Source: Porphyrobacter sp. IPPAS B-1204
GTDB taxonomy: Bacteria; Pseudomonadota; Alphaproteobacteria; Sphingomonadales; Sphingomonadaceae
Assembly: GCA_003724185.1 (NCBI GenBank)
Contig: RHGM01000001.1
Location: 1,324,001 to 1,388,000, forward strand
DNA: 64,000 bases
Direction: 5' to 3'
Every line of letters starts with the position of its first letter. The stretch's first letter is position 1. The notes beneath the pieces are model-generated. The model saw nothing but the letters and a program-made list of their open reading frames with translations, was not told the origin of the DNA and searched no databases. A program made the translations under genes and the position numbers. This document shows positions 49,474 to 59,545 of the stretch, piece after piece.

Positions 49474-50340
49474 CAGGCCATCTCCAGCTCGCCCTGCTCG
49501 CGCCCGAAGGCGGGCAGGCTCAACGCCTTGACCAGTGCCCGCAATTCCTGCCGGGCGACAAGGTGGCTGGTCCCCAGTTCGCCCAGATGGCCCTTGTCGA
49601 GCAGGGTGAGGCCGGACGGGAACAACTCGCGGTAGATCACGCGTTCGGAAAGCCCCTGCGTCACGCGGAAGCCGACCCGTTTCGCCATTTCGTTCAGCGC
49701 CTTGTGCAGGCGGGCCTGGTTGCGGGCCTCAACGTGCCCGGTGCGGTTCCTGACCACGATCCAGTCCATTTCCGGACGCTGCTGTTCAATCGTCATCCGG
49801 CTGCGCTTCATCCGCGCCTCCCAGATCAGTTCGGCAAAGAAGGACAGCTTCTTCACCTTGAACGTCTCGGAATCCACCTGTCCGATCAGGTCGAAATCGA
49901 CAAAGCTGTCGTTCATCGGCGTGACGAGCGTATCGGCATGTTCGACCGCGATCCGGGCGAAGGGATCATCGCGCCCCGGATTGTCGATGATCAGGAAATC
50001 GCACGCCGCCTCAAGCCGCCGGATCATGCCCATCAGATCGCCGGTGCTGTTGCCGCGAAATACCTCGCAATCCGGGGTCGGCAGTGTCAGCCCGCGTTTC
50101 TCCAGCGTTCCCAGCCGGTTCTCGATATAGCGGTGCATGGTGCGCTGGCGCGGATCGAGGTCGATCGAGGCGACCCGCGCCCCCAGATAGGACAGCGCGA
50201 CCGCTATATGCACGGCGGTGGTCGATTTGCCGGTGCCGCCCTTCTCGTTGGCGAAGACGATCCGGTGCGCCTGCCCCTTGCGCAAACGGCGTCCCGCGAG
50301 CACGGGTTGGGAGGGTTGAGCGCTCGGCGCGGGCGACATG
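49473..50340 (-). CDS. mipZ: MipZ-like ParA-family ATPase
   Basis: [93 protein letters not shown]. Confidence 0.93.
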
Positions 50341-50412
50341 ACAGGTCTCTTGAAATGGGACAGTTTGCGCCGCAAGGGCACGTCCGAGCGGTGTATCCTT
50401 GGAGACGTAGCG

Positions 50413-51288
50413 GTGCAAACGGTCAAGACGTTGCAAATGTTGAGAACCACACTGGGACAATTGCGGAGCGCCGCCGGGCACGGGCGCGCACGCATCGCTC
50501 TGGTTCCGACAATGGGCGCCCTGCACGAAGGGCATCTCACTCTGGTCCGCCGCGCGCGGGAGGCAGCGGATCACGTGGTCGCCTCGATCTTCGTCAATCC
50601 CAGGCAGTTCGGCCCGAACGAGGATCTGGACGCCTATCCGCGCCAACTCGCTGAAGATGCAGCGATGCTTGAGGCGGAGGGCGTGGCCGTGCTGTGGGCG
50701 CCGACGCCGGAAGCGATGTATCCCGCAGGCTTTGCCACCAACATCAGCGTTGCCGGGGTCAGCGACGGGCTGTGCGGCGCGGCCCGTCCCGGCCATTTCG
50801 ACGGGGTGGCCACGGTGGTGTGCAAGCTGTTCAACCAGGTCCAGCCCGACATGGCGTTCTTCGGCGAGAAGGATTTCCAGCAGCTCGCCGTGATCCGGAC
50901 GATGGCGCGCGATCTCGATCTTACCCATCCCCATGTCGATGCGATCATCGGCGTGCCGACCATGCGCGAGGCCGATGGCTTGGCGATGAGCAGCCGCAAC
51001 CGCTATCTGACGCCCGAGCAACGCACAGCGGCAGCGGTTCTGCCCGAAGCGCTGGCGATGGCCGCACAGACCATCGCCGCGGGCGATCAGCCCATTTGGC
51101 TCGCGAAGTCCGTGGTGGAGGACGAGCTCCAGCTTGCAGGCTTCCGGCTCGACTACATCGCGGTGGTCGACGCCGAGACGCTCGCGCCGATCGAGGAACT
51201 GGCCGGGAGACCAGCACGCATTCTTGTGGCAGCACGGATCGGGACAACCCGCCTGATCGACAACATGGCCATTGTGCCGCGCGACTGA
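50413..51288 (+). CDS. panC: pantoate--beta-alanine ligase
   Basis: [73 protein letters not shown] start inferred. Confidence 0.95.
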   Translation: MQTVKTLQMLRTTLGQLRSAAGHGRARIALVPTMGALHEGHLTLVRRAREAADHVVASIFVNPRQFGPNEDLDAYPRQLAEDAAMLEAEGVAVLWAPTPEAMYPAGFATNISVAGVSDGLCGAARPGHFDGVATVVCKLFNQVQPDMAFFGEKDFQQLAVIRTMARDLDLTHPHVDAIIGVPTMREADGLAMSSRNRYLTPEQRTAAAVLPEALAMAAQTIAAGDQPIWLAKSVVEDELQLAGFRLDYIAVVDAETLAPIEELAGRPARILVAARIGTTRLIDNMAIVPRD

Positions 51289-51346
51289 ACGCGCAGCTTA
51301 TTGACGCAGCGCCGCCAAAAGTGGCATGGGCGCCCGCAGGCACCAC

Positions 51347-51420
<74 letters not shown>

Positions 51421-51684
51421 GCCCGCAGCAAAATCCTGATAATCAGCAGAATAGCGCTTCTGGCACATCGGTTCCTGCACCCGTGGCGCTAAGGCAAAAC
51501 GCGCGACCGGCGCCGATTTGTTTGCCCGCCAGGCACAGGATGCCAGCCTGGGTTAGGGTCGGCAGAGCACGGTGCATGACATTGGGCGCATGCCGCACGC
51601 GAACCCTGATCCTGTCGGAATCGCCGATGCCTGGCGCTGGCACCCCGGGCACATGCGACCGACACTTCCCGCAAAGGACCACCC

Positions 51685-52845
51685 ATGCGCTTCACCCTGC
51701 TATCTGCCGCCCTTCCGTTCTGCCTCATAACGCTTGGTGCCTGCGCCTCCGAAAAAGCCGAGGACAACGGCACTGTGCGCGCCGAGCCGGCGGACGAAAG
51801 CGGCATCGATGGCTTGGCCGCGCGCGATCCGGCGCCGGGGCAGTCAGCCGAGGTCGACATCCCAGACGCAGAACAACGCCCGCTGATGCAGGCACAGGTG
51901 GTGCTGGAACGCCTTGGCTTCGGCCCCGGCGTGATTGACGGAAAGCAGGGGCTGTCCTTCGCCAACGCCCTCAAAGGCTTTCAGGAATCGCGCGATCTTC
52001 CCATCACAGGCGAGCTTGACGATGCAACCCGCGACGCGCTTTCGCAGTGGGACAACATTCCGGCAACGCGCGTGGTGACGATCCCATCCGCTTGGGGGCA
52101 AGTGCCGTTCTCCGCCGTGCCAGACGGGATGGCCGAAAAGGCCAAGGTGACGCAGCTCGGCTATGAAAGCATGGCCGAAAAGCTGGCCGAACGCTTCCAC
52201 ACAACGCCGGCCGTGCTCGCGCAGCTCAATCCCGGCGGCAAGCCGGCCAGCGCCGACGGCGCGGCGGGGGCATCGGCAGCCGCGTCACCCGATGGGTCTG
52301 TCCCGCAATTCGCCGCCGGGCAAAAGCTGCGCGTGCCCAATGTCGGGGCCGATGCCATTGATGCGGCCAGTGTCCAGAACAAGGAATGGCTGGCAACGCT
52401 GCAATCCCTTGGTGTCGGGACAGACCAGCCCGAGGTGGCGCGAATTCTCGTCGACGAATCCGAAGGCTGGCTCAAGGCCTTTGATGGCGAAGACCGGTTG
52501 GTGGCGATGTTCACTGTCACCACCGGATCAAAGCAGGATCCGCTGCCCATCGGCGACTGGAAGGTGAAGGGTGTTGCCTACAACCCGCCCTATGCCTTCG
52601 ATCCTGAACTGTTCTGGGACGTTCCCGACACCGCGGAAAAGCAGCAGCTTCCTCCGGGGCCGAACGGTCCGGTCGGGGTGGTGTGGATCGATCTCACCAA
52701 GGATCATTACGGCATCCACGGCACGCCCTCGCCAGAGACAATTGGCCGCACCGAAAGCCACGGCTGCGTCAGGCTCACCAACTGGGACGCGGCCCGCCTG
52801 GCGGAGATGGTCAGCGGCAGCACGGCGGTGGAATTCCGCCGGTAG
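51685..52845 (+). CDS. L,D-transpeptidase (YkuD) with N-terminal peptidoglycan-binding-like domain
   Basis: VVLERLGFGPGVIDGKQGLSFANALKGFQESRDLPITGELD; C-terminal YGIHGTPSPETIGRTESHGCVRLTNWDAARLAEMV. Confidence 0.94.
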   Translation: MRFTLLSAALPFCLITLGACASEKAEDNGTVRAEPADESGIDGLAARDPAPGQSAEVDIPDAEQRPLMQAQVVLERLGFGPGVIDGKQGLSFANALKGFQESRDLPITGELDDATRDALSQWDNIPATRVVTIPSAWGQVPFSAVPDGMAEKAKVTQLGYESMAEKLAERFHTTPAVLAQLNPGGKPASADGAAGASAAASPDGSVPQFAAGQKLRVPNVGADAIDAASVQNKEWLATLQSLGVGTDQPEVARILVDESEGWLKAFDGEDRLVAMFTVTTGSKQDPLPIGDWKVKGVAYNPPYAFDPELFWDVPDTAEKQQLPPGPNGPVGVVWIDLTKDHYGIHGTPSPETIGRTESHGCVRLTNWDAARLAEMVSGSTAVEFRR

Positions 52846-52849
52846 CGCC

Positions 52850-53275
52850 TCAATCCCCGACGAAATCGCCCGGAGTGCCCTCGTGCGGGGCCTCGTGGGT
52901 GGCCCATTGCACGTTTCCGGGTGGCGGCGGGACGGGGCCAGCGGGAGTAATGCCTTCGCCGGCCTCACCATTGTGCAGCCGGTGCAGATGCACCTTGGCG
53001 ATCATGTTGGCGCTGATCGGGGCGGTGACGAACAGGAACACCGACACCAGCAGTTCGTGGGTCGTCCACACACCCTCGGCCAGCTGGAACCACGCCACCG
53101 ACGCAACCAGCAGCGCCCCCAGACCCAGCGTGGTCGCCTTGGTCGGGCCGTGGAGCCGCTCCATCAGCGAGGGCAGGCGCACCAGCCCCCAGCTGCCCAC
53201 GAGCGCAAACACCCCGCCAAGCACCAGCAGCGCGCTGACCAGCAAATCGACAAATGCGGGGGCAGAGCCGTTCAT
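52850..53275 (-). CDS. mrpG: Na+/H+ antiporter subunit G
   Basis: Membrane protein GVFALVGSWGLVRLPSLMERLHGPTKATTLGLGALLVAS; last gene of Mrp cluster. Confidence 0.9.
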   Translation of the reverse strand: MNGSAPAFVDLLVSALLVLGGVFALVGSWGLVRLPSLMERLHGPTKATTLGLGALLVASVAWFQLAEGVWTTHELLVSVFLFVTAPISANMIAKVHLHRLHNGEAGEGITPAGPVPPPPGNVQWATHEAPHEGTPGDFVGD

Positions 53276-53541
53276 TCGATGATGTCCCCCCGCAGCAGGA
53301 ACTTGGCATAGGCCACCGTCCCGACAAAGCCGACCATCGCCAGCAACAGCGCTGCCTCGAACGCGGTGCCGCTGCCGCTGGCGATCCCGGTCAGCACGAT
53401 GAGGCCGATCACGTTGATGACCATGGTATCCAGCGCAAGGATGCGGTCAGCCACGCCCGGCCCCTTGAACAGCCGCCACAGGTTCATCGCCAGCGCGACG
53501 CCCAGCGCCGCAAAGCCGAAGGCGAGCGCGTATGCGATCAT
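53272..53541 (-). CDS. mrpF: Na+/H+ antiporter subunit F
   Basis: MIAYALAFGFAALGVALAMNLWRLFKGPGVADRILALDTMVINVIGLIVL; 4-bp overlaps with neighbours. Confidence 0.92.
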   Translation of the reverse strand: MIAYALAFGFAALGVALAMNLWRLFKGPGVADRILALDTMVINVIGLIVLTGIASGSGTAFEAALLLAMVGFVGTVAYAKFLLRGDIIE

Positions 53542-54026
53542 CGGAAAATCTCCTTCAGCCGTGTCTCGTAACGCGCCTTGATCTTGGCAACCTCTGCCGC
53601 CGGATCGGGTGCATCAAGGGCATGGACCAGCAGATACTTCCCGCAGGCCGACACGTCCGAAGACACCGTGCCCGGGGTCAGACTGATGGTGCCTGCGAAC
53701 ACCGTGATCGCCTCGGGCGAGGTGAGTTCGAGCGGCACGATCAGCCAAGCCGGTCGCAGATTGCGGTTCGGCTTGAACAGGATGATCGCGGCAACTTCGA
53801 AATTGGCGACGATGATATCCCACAGCACGATCCCGGCATAGCCAAGCGCGGGGACAAAGCGCACATCGGGCCGCCCCGGCCACCACGGCGCGGTGAAGAT
53901 CGGGACCAGCACACCGAACACCACCCCCAGAAACAGCGCGCCAAAGCTGACCTCGTTGACCATCACGATCCACATCACCACCAGCAGCGCCGACAGGCCC
54001 GGGTGCGGCAGAATTCGGTTCATCAT
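53538..54026 (-). CDS. mrpE: Na+/H+ antiporter subunit E
   Basis: RPAWLIVPLELTSPEAITVFAGTISLTPGTVSSDVSACGKYLLVHALD. Confidence 0.93.
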   Translation of the reverse strand: MMNRILPHPGLSALLVVMWIVMVNEVSFGALFLGVVFGVLVPIFTAPWWPGRPDVRFVPALGYAGIVLWDIIVANFEVAAIILFKPNRNLRPAWLIVPLELTSPEAITVFAGTISLTPGTVSSDVSACGKYLLVHALDAPDPAAEVAKIKARYETRLKEIFR

Positions 54027-55543
54027 GGCGTGCGCTCCGTCAGAACGGCGGCTGCGCTCTGCGCCGGGTCGAGCACCTGCGCTGCGGCGGCATCGGCATA
54101 GGCGCTCGCCCAGCCCGCGCCCGCCGACAACGCGGCAAGCAGCGCCAGCGCCAGCACGGGGGCGGCAAGATCGCGGCGGGAGGTTGACGCGGCAGGGGCA
54201 GAACTATCGGGCGCGGATTTCCAGAACACCGCGCTGCCCACACGGGCAAAGCCGACCACACCGATGAAGGTCGTCACCAGAATCACGCCCCACGCCCAGC
54301 CCCAATCGGGCAGGCCCGCAACCGACTTGAGGATAAGCAGCTTGCCAATAAAGCCCGACAGGGGCGGCAGGCCTGTCGCAGCGATGGCGGCGGCCATGAA
54401 CAGCAGCGCGATCCCGCCGCGCCCGGCAAAGGCCGGACCGGGGCTGGCGCTGTCGGCAAAGGCACCGCGCCGCCGGGCGGTGACATCGGCGACCATGAAC
54501 AGGGCCGCAGCCGCCAGTGTCGAATGGGCGAGGTAATACAGCGCCGCTCCCAGGCTTTCAGGCGTCCAGCCCGCCACTGCGATCAGCAGCGTGCCGGTCG
54601 ATCCGATCACCGCATAGGCGGCCTGTTCCGACAGGCTGCGCGCCACGAACACACCGGCAAAGCCCACGCCCGCGCTCACCATCGCGGCGGGCAGCAGGTA
54701 TGGCGCGGGCACCCACGCCGCCGCGCCTGCGCTTTCACCGAACACCTGCGGCACCACCCGGATGATCGAATAGACGCCGACCTTGGTCATGATCGCAAAC
54801 AGCGCGGCAACCGCCGGGGTCGAGACCGCATAGGTGCGCGGCAGCCACAGGTGCAGCGGGGCGACAGCCGCCTTCAGCGCAAAGACGCTGACCAGCAGCA
54901 GTCCGGCAATCCGCAGCAACCCCTGATCCTCGGGCGCTACCGCGGCCACGCGCAGCCCCATGTCGGCCATGTTGAGCGTGCCGGTGAGCGCGTAGAGCAT
55001 CCCCAGCGCGATCAGGAACAGCGATGATCCGACAAGGTTCACCACCACATATTGCACGCCCGCCTTCAGCCGCGCCGGGCCCTGGCCGTGGAGCATCAGC
55101 CCGTAGGACGCGATCAGCAGCACCTCGAAGAAGACGAACAGGTTGAACAGGTCGCCGGTCAGGAACGCGCCGTTCAGGCCCATCAACTGGAACTGGAACA
55201 GCGGGTGGAAATGCCACCCCTTGCGATCCGCGCGGGTGACCAGCGCATGGAGCAGCGCCAGCAGCGCCAGCGTTGCTGTCAGCACCAGCATCATCGCGGC
55301 GAGCCGGTCGGCCACCAGCACGATCCCGAAGGGCGCAGGCCAATCGCCTAACGCATAGGCCATGATCGTGCCGTCACTCACACCCGCCATCAGGGTCAGC
55401 GCCGCCGCCAGCATGGCGAGGCACGACACCAGCGAAATCACAATGCCCAGCGCCCGCCGCCGCCGCATCACCAGCAGCGCAATCGGCGCGGCCAGCGCGG
55501 GAATGATGATCGGCAGGATCGGCAGATGATCGGCGAGGGTCAC
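54023..55543 (-). CDS. mrpD: Na+/H+ antiporter subunit D
   Basis: Multi-TM NuoN/MrpD-like; FQLMGLNGAFLTGDLFNLFVFFEVLLIASYGLMLHG; LWLPRTYAVSTPAVAALFAIMTKVGVYSIIRV. GTG start inferred. Confidence 0.94.
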   Translation of the reverse strand: MTLADHLPILPIIIPALAAPIALLVMRRRRALGIVISLVSCLAMLAAALTLMAGVSDGTIMAYALGDWPAPFGIVLVADRLAAMMLVLTATLALLALLHALVTRADRKGWHFHPLFQFQLMGLNGAFLTGDLFNLFVFFEVLLIASYGLMLHGQGPARLKAGVQYVVVNLVGSSLFLIALGMLYALTGTLNMADMGLRVAAVAPEDQGLLRIAGLLLVSVFALKAAVAPLHLWLPRTYAVSTPAVAALFAIMTKVGVYSIIRVVPQVFGESAGAAAWVPAPYLLPAAMVSAGVGFAGVFVARSLSEQAAYAVIGSTGTLLIAVAGWTPESLGAALYYLAHSTLAAAALFMVADVTARRRGAFADSASPGPAFAGRGGIALLFMAAAIAATGLPPLSGFIGKLLILKSVAGLPDWGWAWGVILVTTFIGVVGFARVGSAVFWKSAPDSSAPAASTSRRDLAAPVLALALLAALSAGAGWASAYADAAAAQVLDPAQSAAAVLTERTP

Positions 55544-55920
55544 AGCCTTGTGTCCTCCCCGTCGGCCGAACCGTCCTGCGCGTCGCATGGCACGGTATCC
55601 CCATCGACATGGTCGCTGCCGGTTTCAAGGAAGCTGCGCAGGGCAAGGATGACGACAAAGGCGGTCATGCCAAACGTGATGACGATGGCAGTCAGCACCA
55701 GTGCCTGCGGCAGGGGATCGGTGTATTCTGTCACCGCCTTGTCCCAGATCGGCGGGCGGCCGATCACCAGCCTGCCGCTCGCAAACAGGAACAGGTTCAC
55801 CGCGTAGGAGAACAGGGTCAGGCCCAGCACGACCTGAAAGGTGCGGGCGCGCAGGGCAAGAAAGATGCCGCCTGCCACCAGCACACCGATGGCGCTCGCC
55901 ACGAGGAATTCGTAGCTCAT
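55540..55920 (-). CDS. mrpC: Na+/H+ antiporter subunit C
   Basis: FQVVLGLTLFSYAVNLFLFASGRL...DPLPQALVLTAIVITFGMTAFVVILALRSF. Confidence 0.94.
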   Translation of the reverse strand: MSYEFLVASAIGVLVAGGIFLALRARTFQVVLGLTLFSYAVNLFLFASGRLVIGRPPIWDKAVTEYTDPLPQALVLTAIVITFGMTAFVVILALRSFLETGSDHVDGDTVPCDAQDGSADGEDTRL

Positions 55921-58757
55921 GCCGCGTCCTCCGCGTCATTCCTGGCGGAATAGGCGCGGGCGGCACGCTGGGCGATGTGGCTCAGCTGCGCCAGCGCCAG
56001 CGTCACCGCGCCAAACACAGTCAGGAACACGCCGGTGTCGAAGGCCATCGCGCTGGCGAGTTCAAACTTGCCGATCAGCGGCAGGCTGAAATAGTCGAAG
56101 GTCGATGTCAGGAACGGCGCGCCGAAGATGAACGATCCCAGCCCGGTCGCCATCGCCGCCAGTATGCCCCACCCGATCAGCTGATGCTCACCAAAGCGCT
56201 TGCGGGCGTCGGACCAGTCGAACCCGGCGGCGAGGTATTGCACCAGAAACGCAATCGCCACCACCAGCGCGGCGATGAACCCGCCGCCCGGCTGGTTGTG
56301 GCCGCGCAGGAACAGGAAAATGCCCACGGTCAGCGTCAACGGCAGGATGATGCGGCTGGCGGCGACCAGCATCATCGGATGGCGTTCTGGCGAATGGGGC
56401 ATGTCCTCGCGCCAGCCGCGCAGCCGCGCGCCCGCTGCGCCGCGCGCTGTCGTATCGAGCAGCGCGAAAATGCCGAGGCCCGCAATGCCCAGCACGATGA
56501 TCTCTCCGAAGGTATCGAAGGCGCGGAAATCGACGAGGATGACATTGACGACATTGGTGCCGCCACCGCCCGATTTGGAATTGGCAAGGTGATAGGCCGC
56601 GATGCTCGGCCCAGGATCGCGGGTCAGCATCGCCCAGGCAATGCCCCCGATCAGCACCCCGCCCGTGATCGCGAGCGCGCCATCCCTCCACTTGCGCGAA
56701 GCCGATGACAGCAGCGGCGGCTCCTTGGGCAGCAGGTTGAGCGCCAGCAGCAGCAGCAGGATCGTCACCACCTCGACCGAAATCTGCGTCAGCGCCAGAT
56801 CAGGGGCGGAGAACTGCACGAAGGCAAGGCTGATGACGAGGCCGATCACGCTGACATAAATCAGCACCCGCAGGCGGTTGCGGCTGTCGTTCACCACCGC
56901 TGCGGTGGCCGCGATCAGCAGCGCCCAGGCGATGATCGCAGGGGCCGAAGCGGGCAGCAACGCCCGCGTGCCGGTAAAGGCCCCGCCCGCTTGCATACCA
57001 TCGACAATCAGCAGAATGATGACGGCAAAGCTCGCCAGCAGCATCCGTTGCAGCGAGGGGGTGTGGGTGGCGACGATGGCCTTCCTCACCCAGGTGTCGG
57101 CAAAGGCAAAGGTCGCCTCGAACATCCGTTTGGCATCGGGCAGTGCCGCGCTCTCCCACAGGCCGAGCAGCCGCTTATGCTGCCACAGCAGCAACACGCC
57201 GGCCGCGACTGCGACCATGCTGAGGATCAGGGCGAGGTTGACCCCGTGCCACAGCGCGAGATCGAATTCAGGCGCGGGCGCTCCGGTCACAGCGGCGGTG
57301 ACCGCGCCCACCAGCGGGCCTGCCAGCAGCATCGGGATCAGGCCCAGCAACACCGCCAGCACAGTCAGGAAGGCGGGCGCGGCCCACATCCCGATGCCGG
57401 GATCATGCGCGCGGGCGAAAGGCTCTGCTTCACGCGGGCTGCCAAAGAACAGGTGCACCGCAAGCCGCAGTGAATAGCCGACCGAGAACGCCGCACCCAG
57501 CGTCGCCAGCACGGGCAACAGCCACGGCACGCCCAGCAGCGCCAGCTTGGGCGTCTCGTAAAGCATCAGTTCCTTGGAGATAAACCCGCCCAGCGGCGGC
57601 AGCCCTGCCATCGACGCGGCGGCCAGCGTGGCGACGGCGGCGGTGATCGGCATCGCCTTGGCCAGCCCGCCAAGCCGGCGGATATCGCGCGTGCCGGTCT
57701 CATGCTCGACGATCCCGGCGCTCATGAACAGCGCGGCCTTGAACGCGGCGTGGTTGAGGATGTGCAGCACCGCCGCCAGCGCCGCCGCCTCCAGCGAAAA
57801 GCCGAGCAGCATCACCAGCATGCCAAGCTGCGAGATGGTGGAATAGGCAAGGATGCTCTTCAGATCATGCCGGAACAGGGCCACCGCCGCCCCCACGATC
57901 ATCGTGGTCAGGCCCACCGACGTGACGATCAGCGTATAGGCATCCGTCCCCGCCAGCACCGGCCACAGCCGCGCCAGCAGGAACACGCCCGCCTTCACCA
58001 TCGTCGCCGAATGGAGATAGGCGCTGACCGGCGTGGGCGCGGCCATCGCGTGGGGAAGCCAGAAATGGAACGGGAACTGCGCGGACTTGGTAAAGCACCC
58101 CAGCAGGATCAGCCCCAGCAGCACGGGGTAAAGCGGAGAGGCCTTCACCACATCCCCGCGCTCAAGAATCGTCGCCAGATCGAATGATCCCGCCGCAATG
58201 CCCAGCAGCACCATGCCCCCGATCAGCGCAAGACCGCCGCCGCCTGTCACAGCCAGCGCCATGCGCGCGCCCTGCCGCGCCTCGGGCTTGTGCTGCCAGA
58301 ACCCGATCAGCAGGAACGAGGCGAGGCTGGTCATCTCCCAGAACACCAGCAGCAACAGCACATTGCCCGCGATCACGATGCCCAGCATCGCGCCCTGAAA
58401 CAGCATCAGGCTGGCAAAGAACCGCCCTGTCGCCTCACCCGCGTAGAGGTAGAAATGTGCAAATATCACCACCAGCAGCCCGATGCCGAGGATCAGCCCT
58501 GCAAACATCAGCCCCAGCGGATCGACCATCAGCGTCAGATCGAGACCGAGCGAGGGCACCCAGCTCCACGAGGCGGAAGGCACATCTCCGGCGATCACCG
58601 ACGCGGTGAGGCTGGCGAGCAGCAACAGCCCCCCTGCGCTTGCCCCGGCAGCAATGGCCGAATGCACCGCACGCGGCGCATCCTGCAGCAGCGCGATGGC
58701 CAGCGCGGCAACAAAGGGAAGCGCGACCAGCGTCAAAAGCGTCATGGCGATAGCCAT
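55917..58757 (-). CDS. mrpA: Na+/H+ antiporter subunit A with fused subunit B domain
   Basis: 946 aa; NuoL-like FPFHFWLPHAMAAPTPVSAYLHSATMVKAGVFLLARL; C-terminal MrpB-like segment SRIILPLTLTVGIFLFLRGHNQPGGGFIAALVVA. Confidence 0.95.
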   Translation of the reverse strand: MAIAMTLLTLVALPFVAALAIALLQDAPRAVHSAIAAGASAGGLLLLASLTASVIAGDVPSASWSWVPSLGLDLTLMVDPLGLMFAGLILGIGLLVVIFAHFYLYAGEATGRFFASLMLFQGAMLGIVIAGNVLLLLVFWEMTSLASFLLIGFWQHKPEARQGARMALAVTGGGGLALIGGMVLLGIAAGSFDLATILERGDVVKASPLYPVLLGLILLGCFTKSAQFPFHFWLPHAMAAPTPVSAYLHSATMVKAGVFLLARLWPVLAGTDAYTLIVTSVGLTTMIVGAAVALFRHDLKSILAYSTISQLGMLVMLLGFSLEAAALAAVLHILNHAAFKAALFMSAGIVEHETGTRDIRRLGGLAKAMPITAAVATLAAASMAGLPPLGGFISKELMLYETPKLALLGVPWLLPVLATLGAAFSVGYSLRLAVHLFFGSPREAEPFARAHDPGIGMWAAPAFLTVLAVLLGLIPMLLAGPLVGAVTAAVTGAPAPEFDLALWHGVNLALILSMVAVAAGVLLLWQHKRLLGLWESAALPDAKRMFEATFAFADTWVRKAIVATHTPSLQRMLLASFAVIILLIVDGMQAGGAFTGTRALLPASAPAIIAWALLIAATAAVVNDSRNRLRVLIYVSVIGLVISLAFVQFSAPDLALTQISVEVVTILLLLLALNLLPKEPPLLSSASRKWRDGALAITGGVLIGGIAWAMLTRDPGPSIAAYHLANSKSGGGGTNVVNVILVDFRAFDTFGEIIVLGIAGLGIFALLDTTARGAAGARLRGWREDMPHSPERHPMMLVAASRIILPLTLTVGIFLFLRGHNQPGGGFIAALVVAIAFLVQYLAAGFDWSDARKRFGEHQLIGWGILAAMATGLGSFIFGAPFLTSTFDYFSLPLIGKFELASAMAFDTGVFLTVFGAVTLALAQLSHIAQRAARAYSARNDAEDAA

Positions 58758-58902
58758 TGGCGGCCCCGGTTGGTCCCTTCATGAATGGATCGGCTTTGCG
58801 ACAAGGGCACGCCTTGCGCCCCCTGAAGGGCATAGACGAGCGCTTTACATTATTACAACCCCGCCCAGGCCGGCGAGGTTCCCTGGCAAAGCGCAGAACG
58901 TT

Positions 58903-59454
58903 CTATTCGCCTTCGAATTCCATCAGTGCGTTGACGGTGATCCCCGCACTGCGCAGCCGCGCCGCGCCGCCAAGATCGGGCAGGTCGATGACGAACAGCG
59001 CGGCTTCGACCACCGCACCCGCCTTGCGCAGCAACTCGGCCGAAGCCAGCGCCGTACCGCCGGTGGCGATCAGATCGTCAACCATCACCACCTTCTGCCC
59101 CGGCTCGATCGCGCCCGGGTCCATCTCCAGCCGGTCGGTGCCATATTCCAGCGCGTAGTCGATGCCGATGGTGTCGATCGGTAGCTTGCCGGGCTTGCGC
59201 ACCGGCACGAACCCGACCCCCAGCTGCACCGCCACGGCCGCGCCGAAGATGAAGCCGCGCGCCTCCATGCCGGCGATCTTGTGCGCCCCGGCAGCATCCG
59301 CGAGCGCGGCAAGGTGATGAACACTCGCCGCCATGCCCTGATGATGGCCGATCAGCGTGGTGATGTCGCGGAACTGGATGCCGGGATGCGGAAAGTCGGG
59401 AACCGTGCGCACCAGCGCCTTCAGCTCATCGGGAGAGAGATGCGGTGCAGTCAT
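58903..59454 (-). CDS. apt: adenine phosphoribosyltransferase
   Basis: VRTVPDFPHPGIQFRDITTLIG, GMEARGFIFGAAVAVQLGVGFVPVRKPGKLP, KVVMVDDLIATGGTALASAELL. Confidence 0.97.
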   Translation of the reverse strand: MTAPHLSPDELKALVRTVPDFPHPGIQFRDITTLIGHHQGMAASVHHLAALADAAGAHKIAGMEARGFIFGAAVAVQLGVGFVPVRKPGKLPIDTIGIDYALEYGTDRLEMDPGAIEPGQKVVMVDDLIATGGTALASAELLRKAGAVVEAALFVIDLPDLGGAARLRSAGITVNALMEFEGE

Positions 59455-59490
59455 AGCGAAGGGCCCCTGTTTCTGCCCCGTAAAAGCAGA

Positions 59491-59523
59491 GCGCCCCGCC
59501 ATCCGCAAGGGATGACGGGGCGC
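59491..59523 (-). terminator. Strong hairpin terminator downstream of petC
   Basis: GCGCCCCGcCATCC-gcaag-GGATGaCGGGGCGC, 13/14-bp stem, followed by TCTGCTTTTA on the - strand. Confidence 0.75.
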
Positions 59524-59545
59524 GTCTGCAATTAGGGGGTTAGGC

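Noticed and set aside
49473-50540. Annotation of the MipZ-like ATPase as a plasmid-type ParA
   Set aside because: No adjacent parB or plasmid replication genes; internal motifs ([38 protein letters not shown]) fit chromosomal MipZ.
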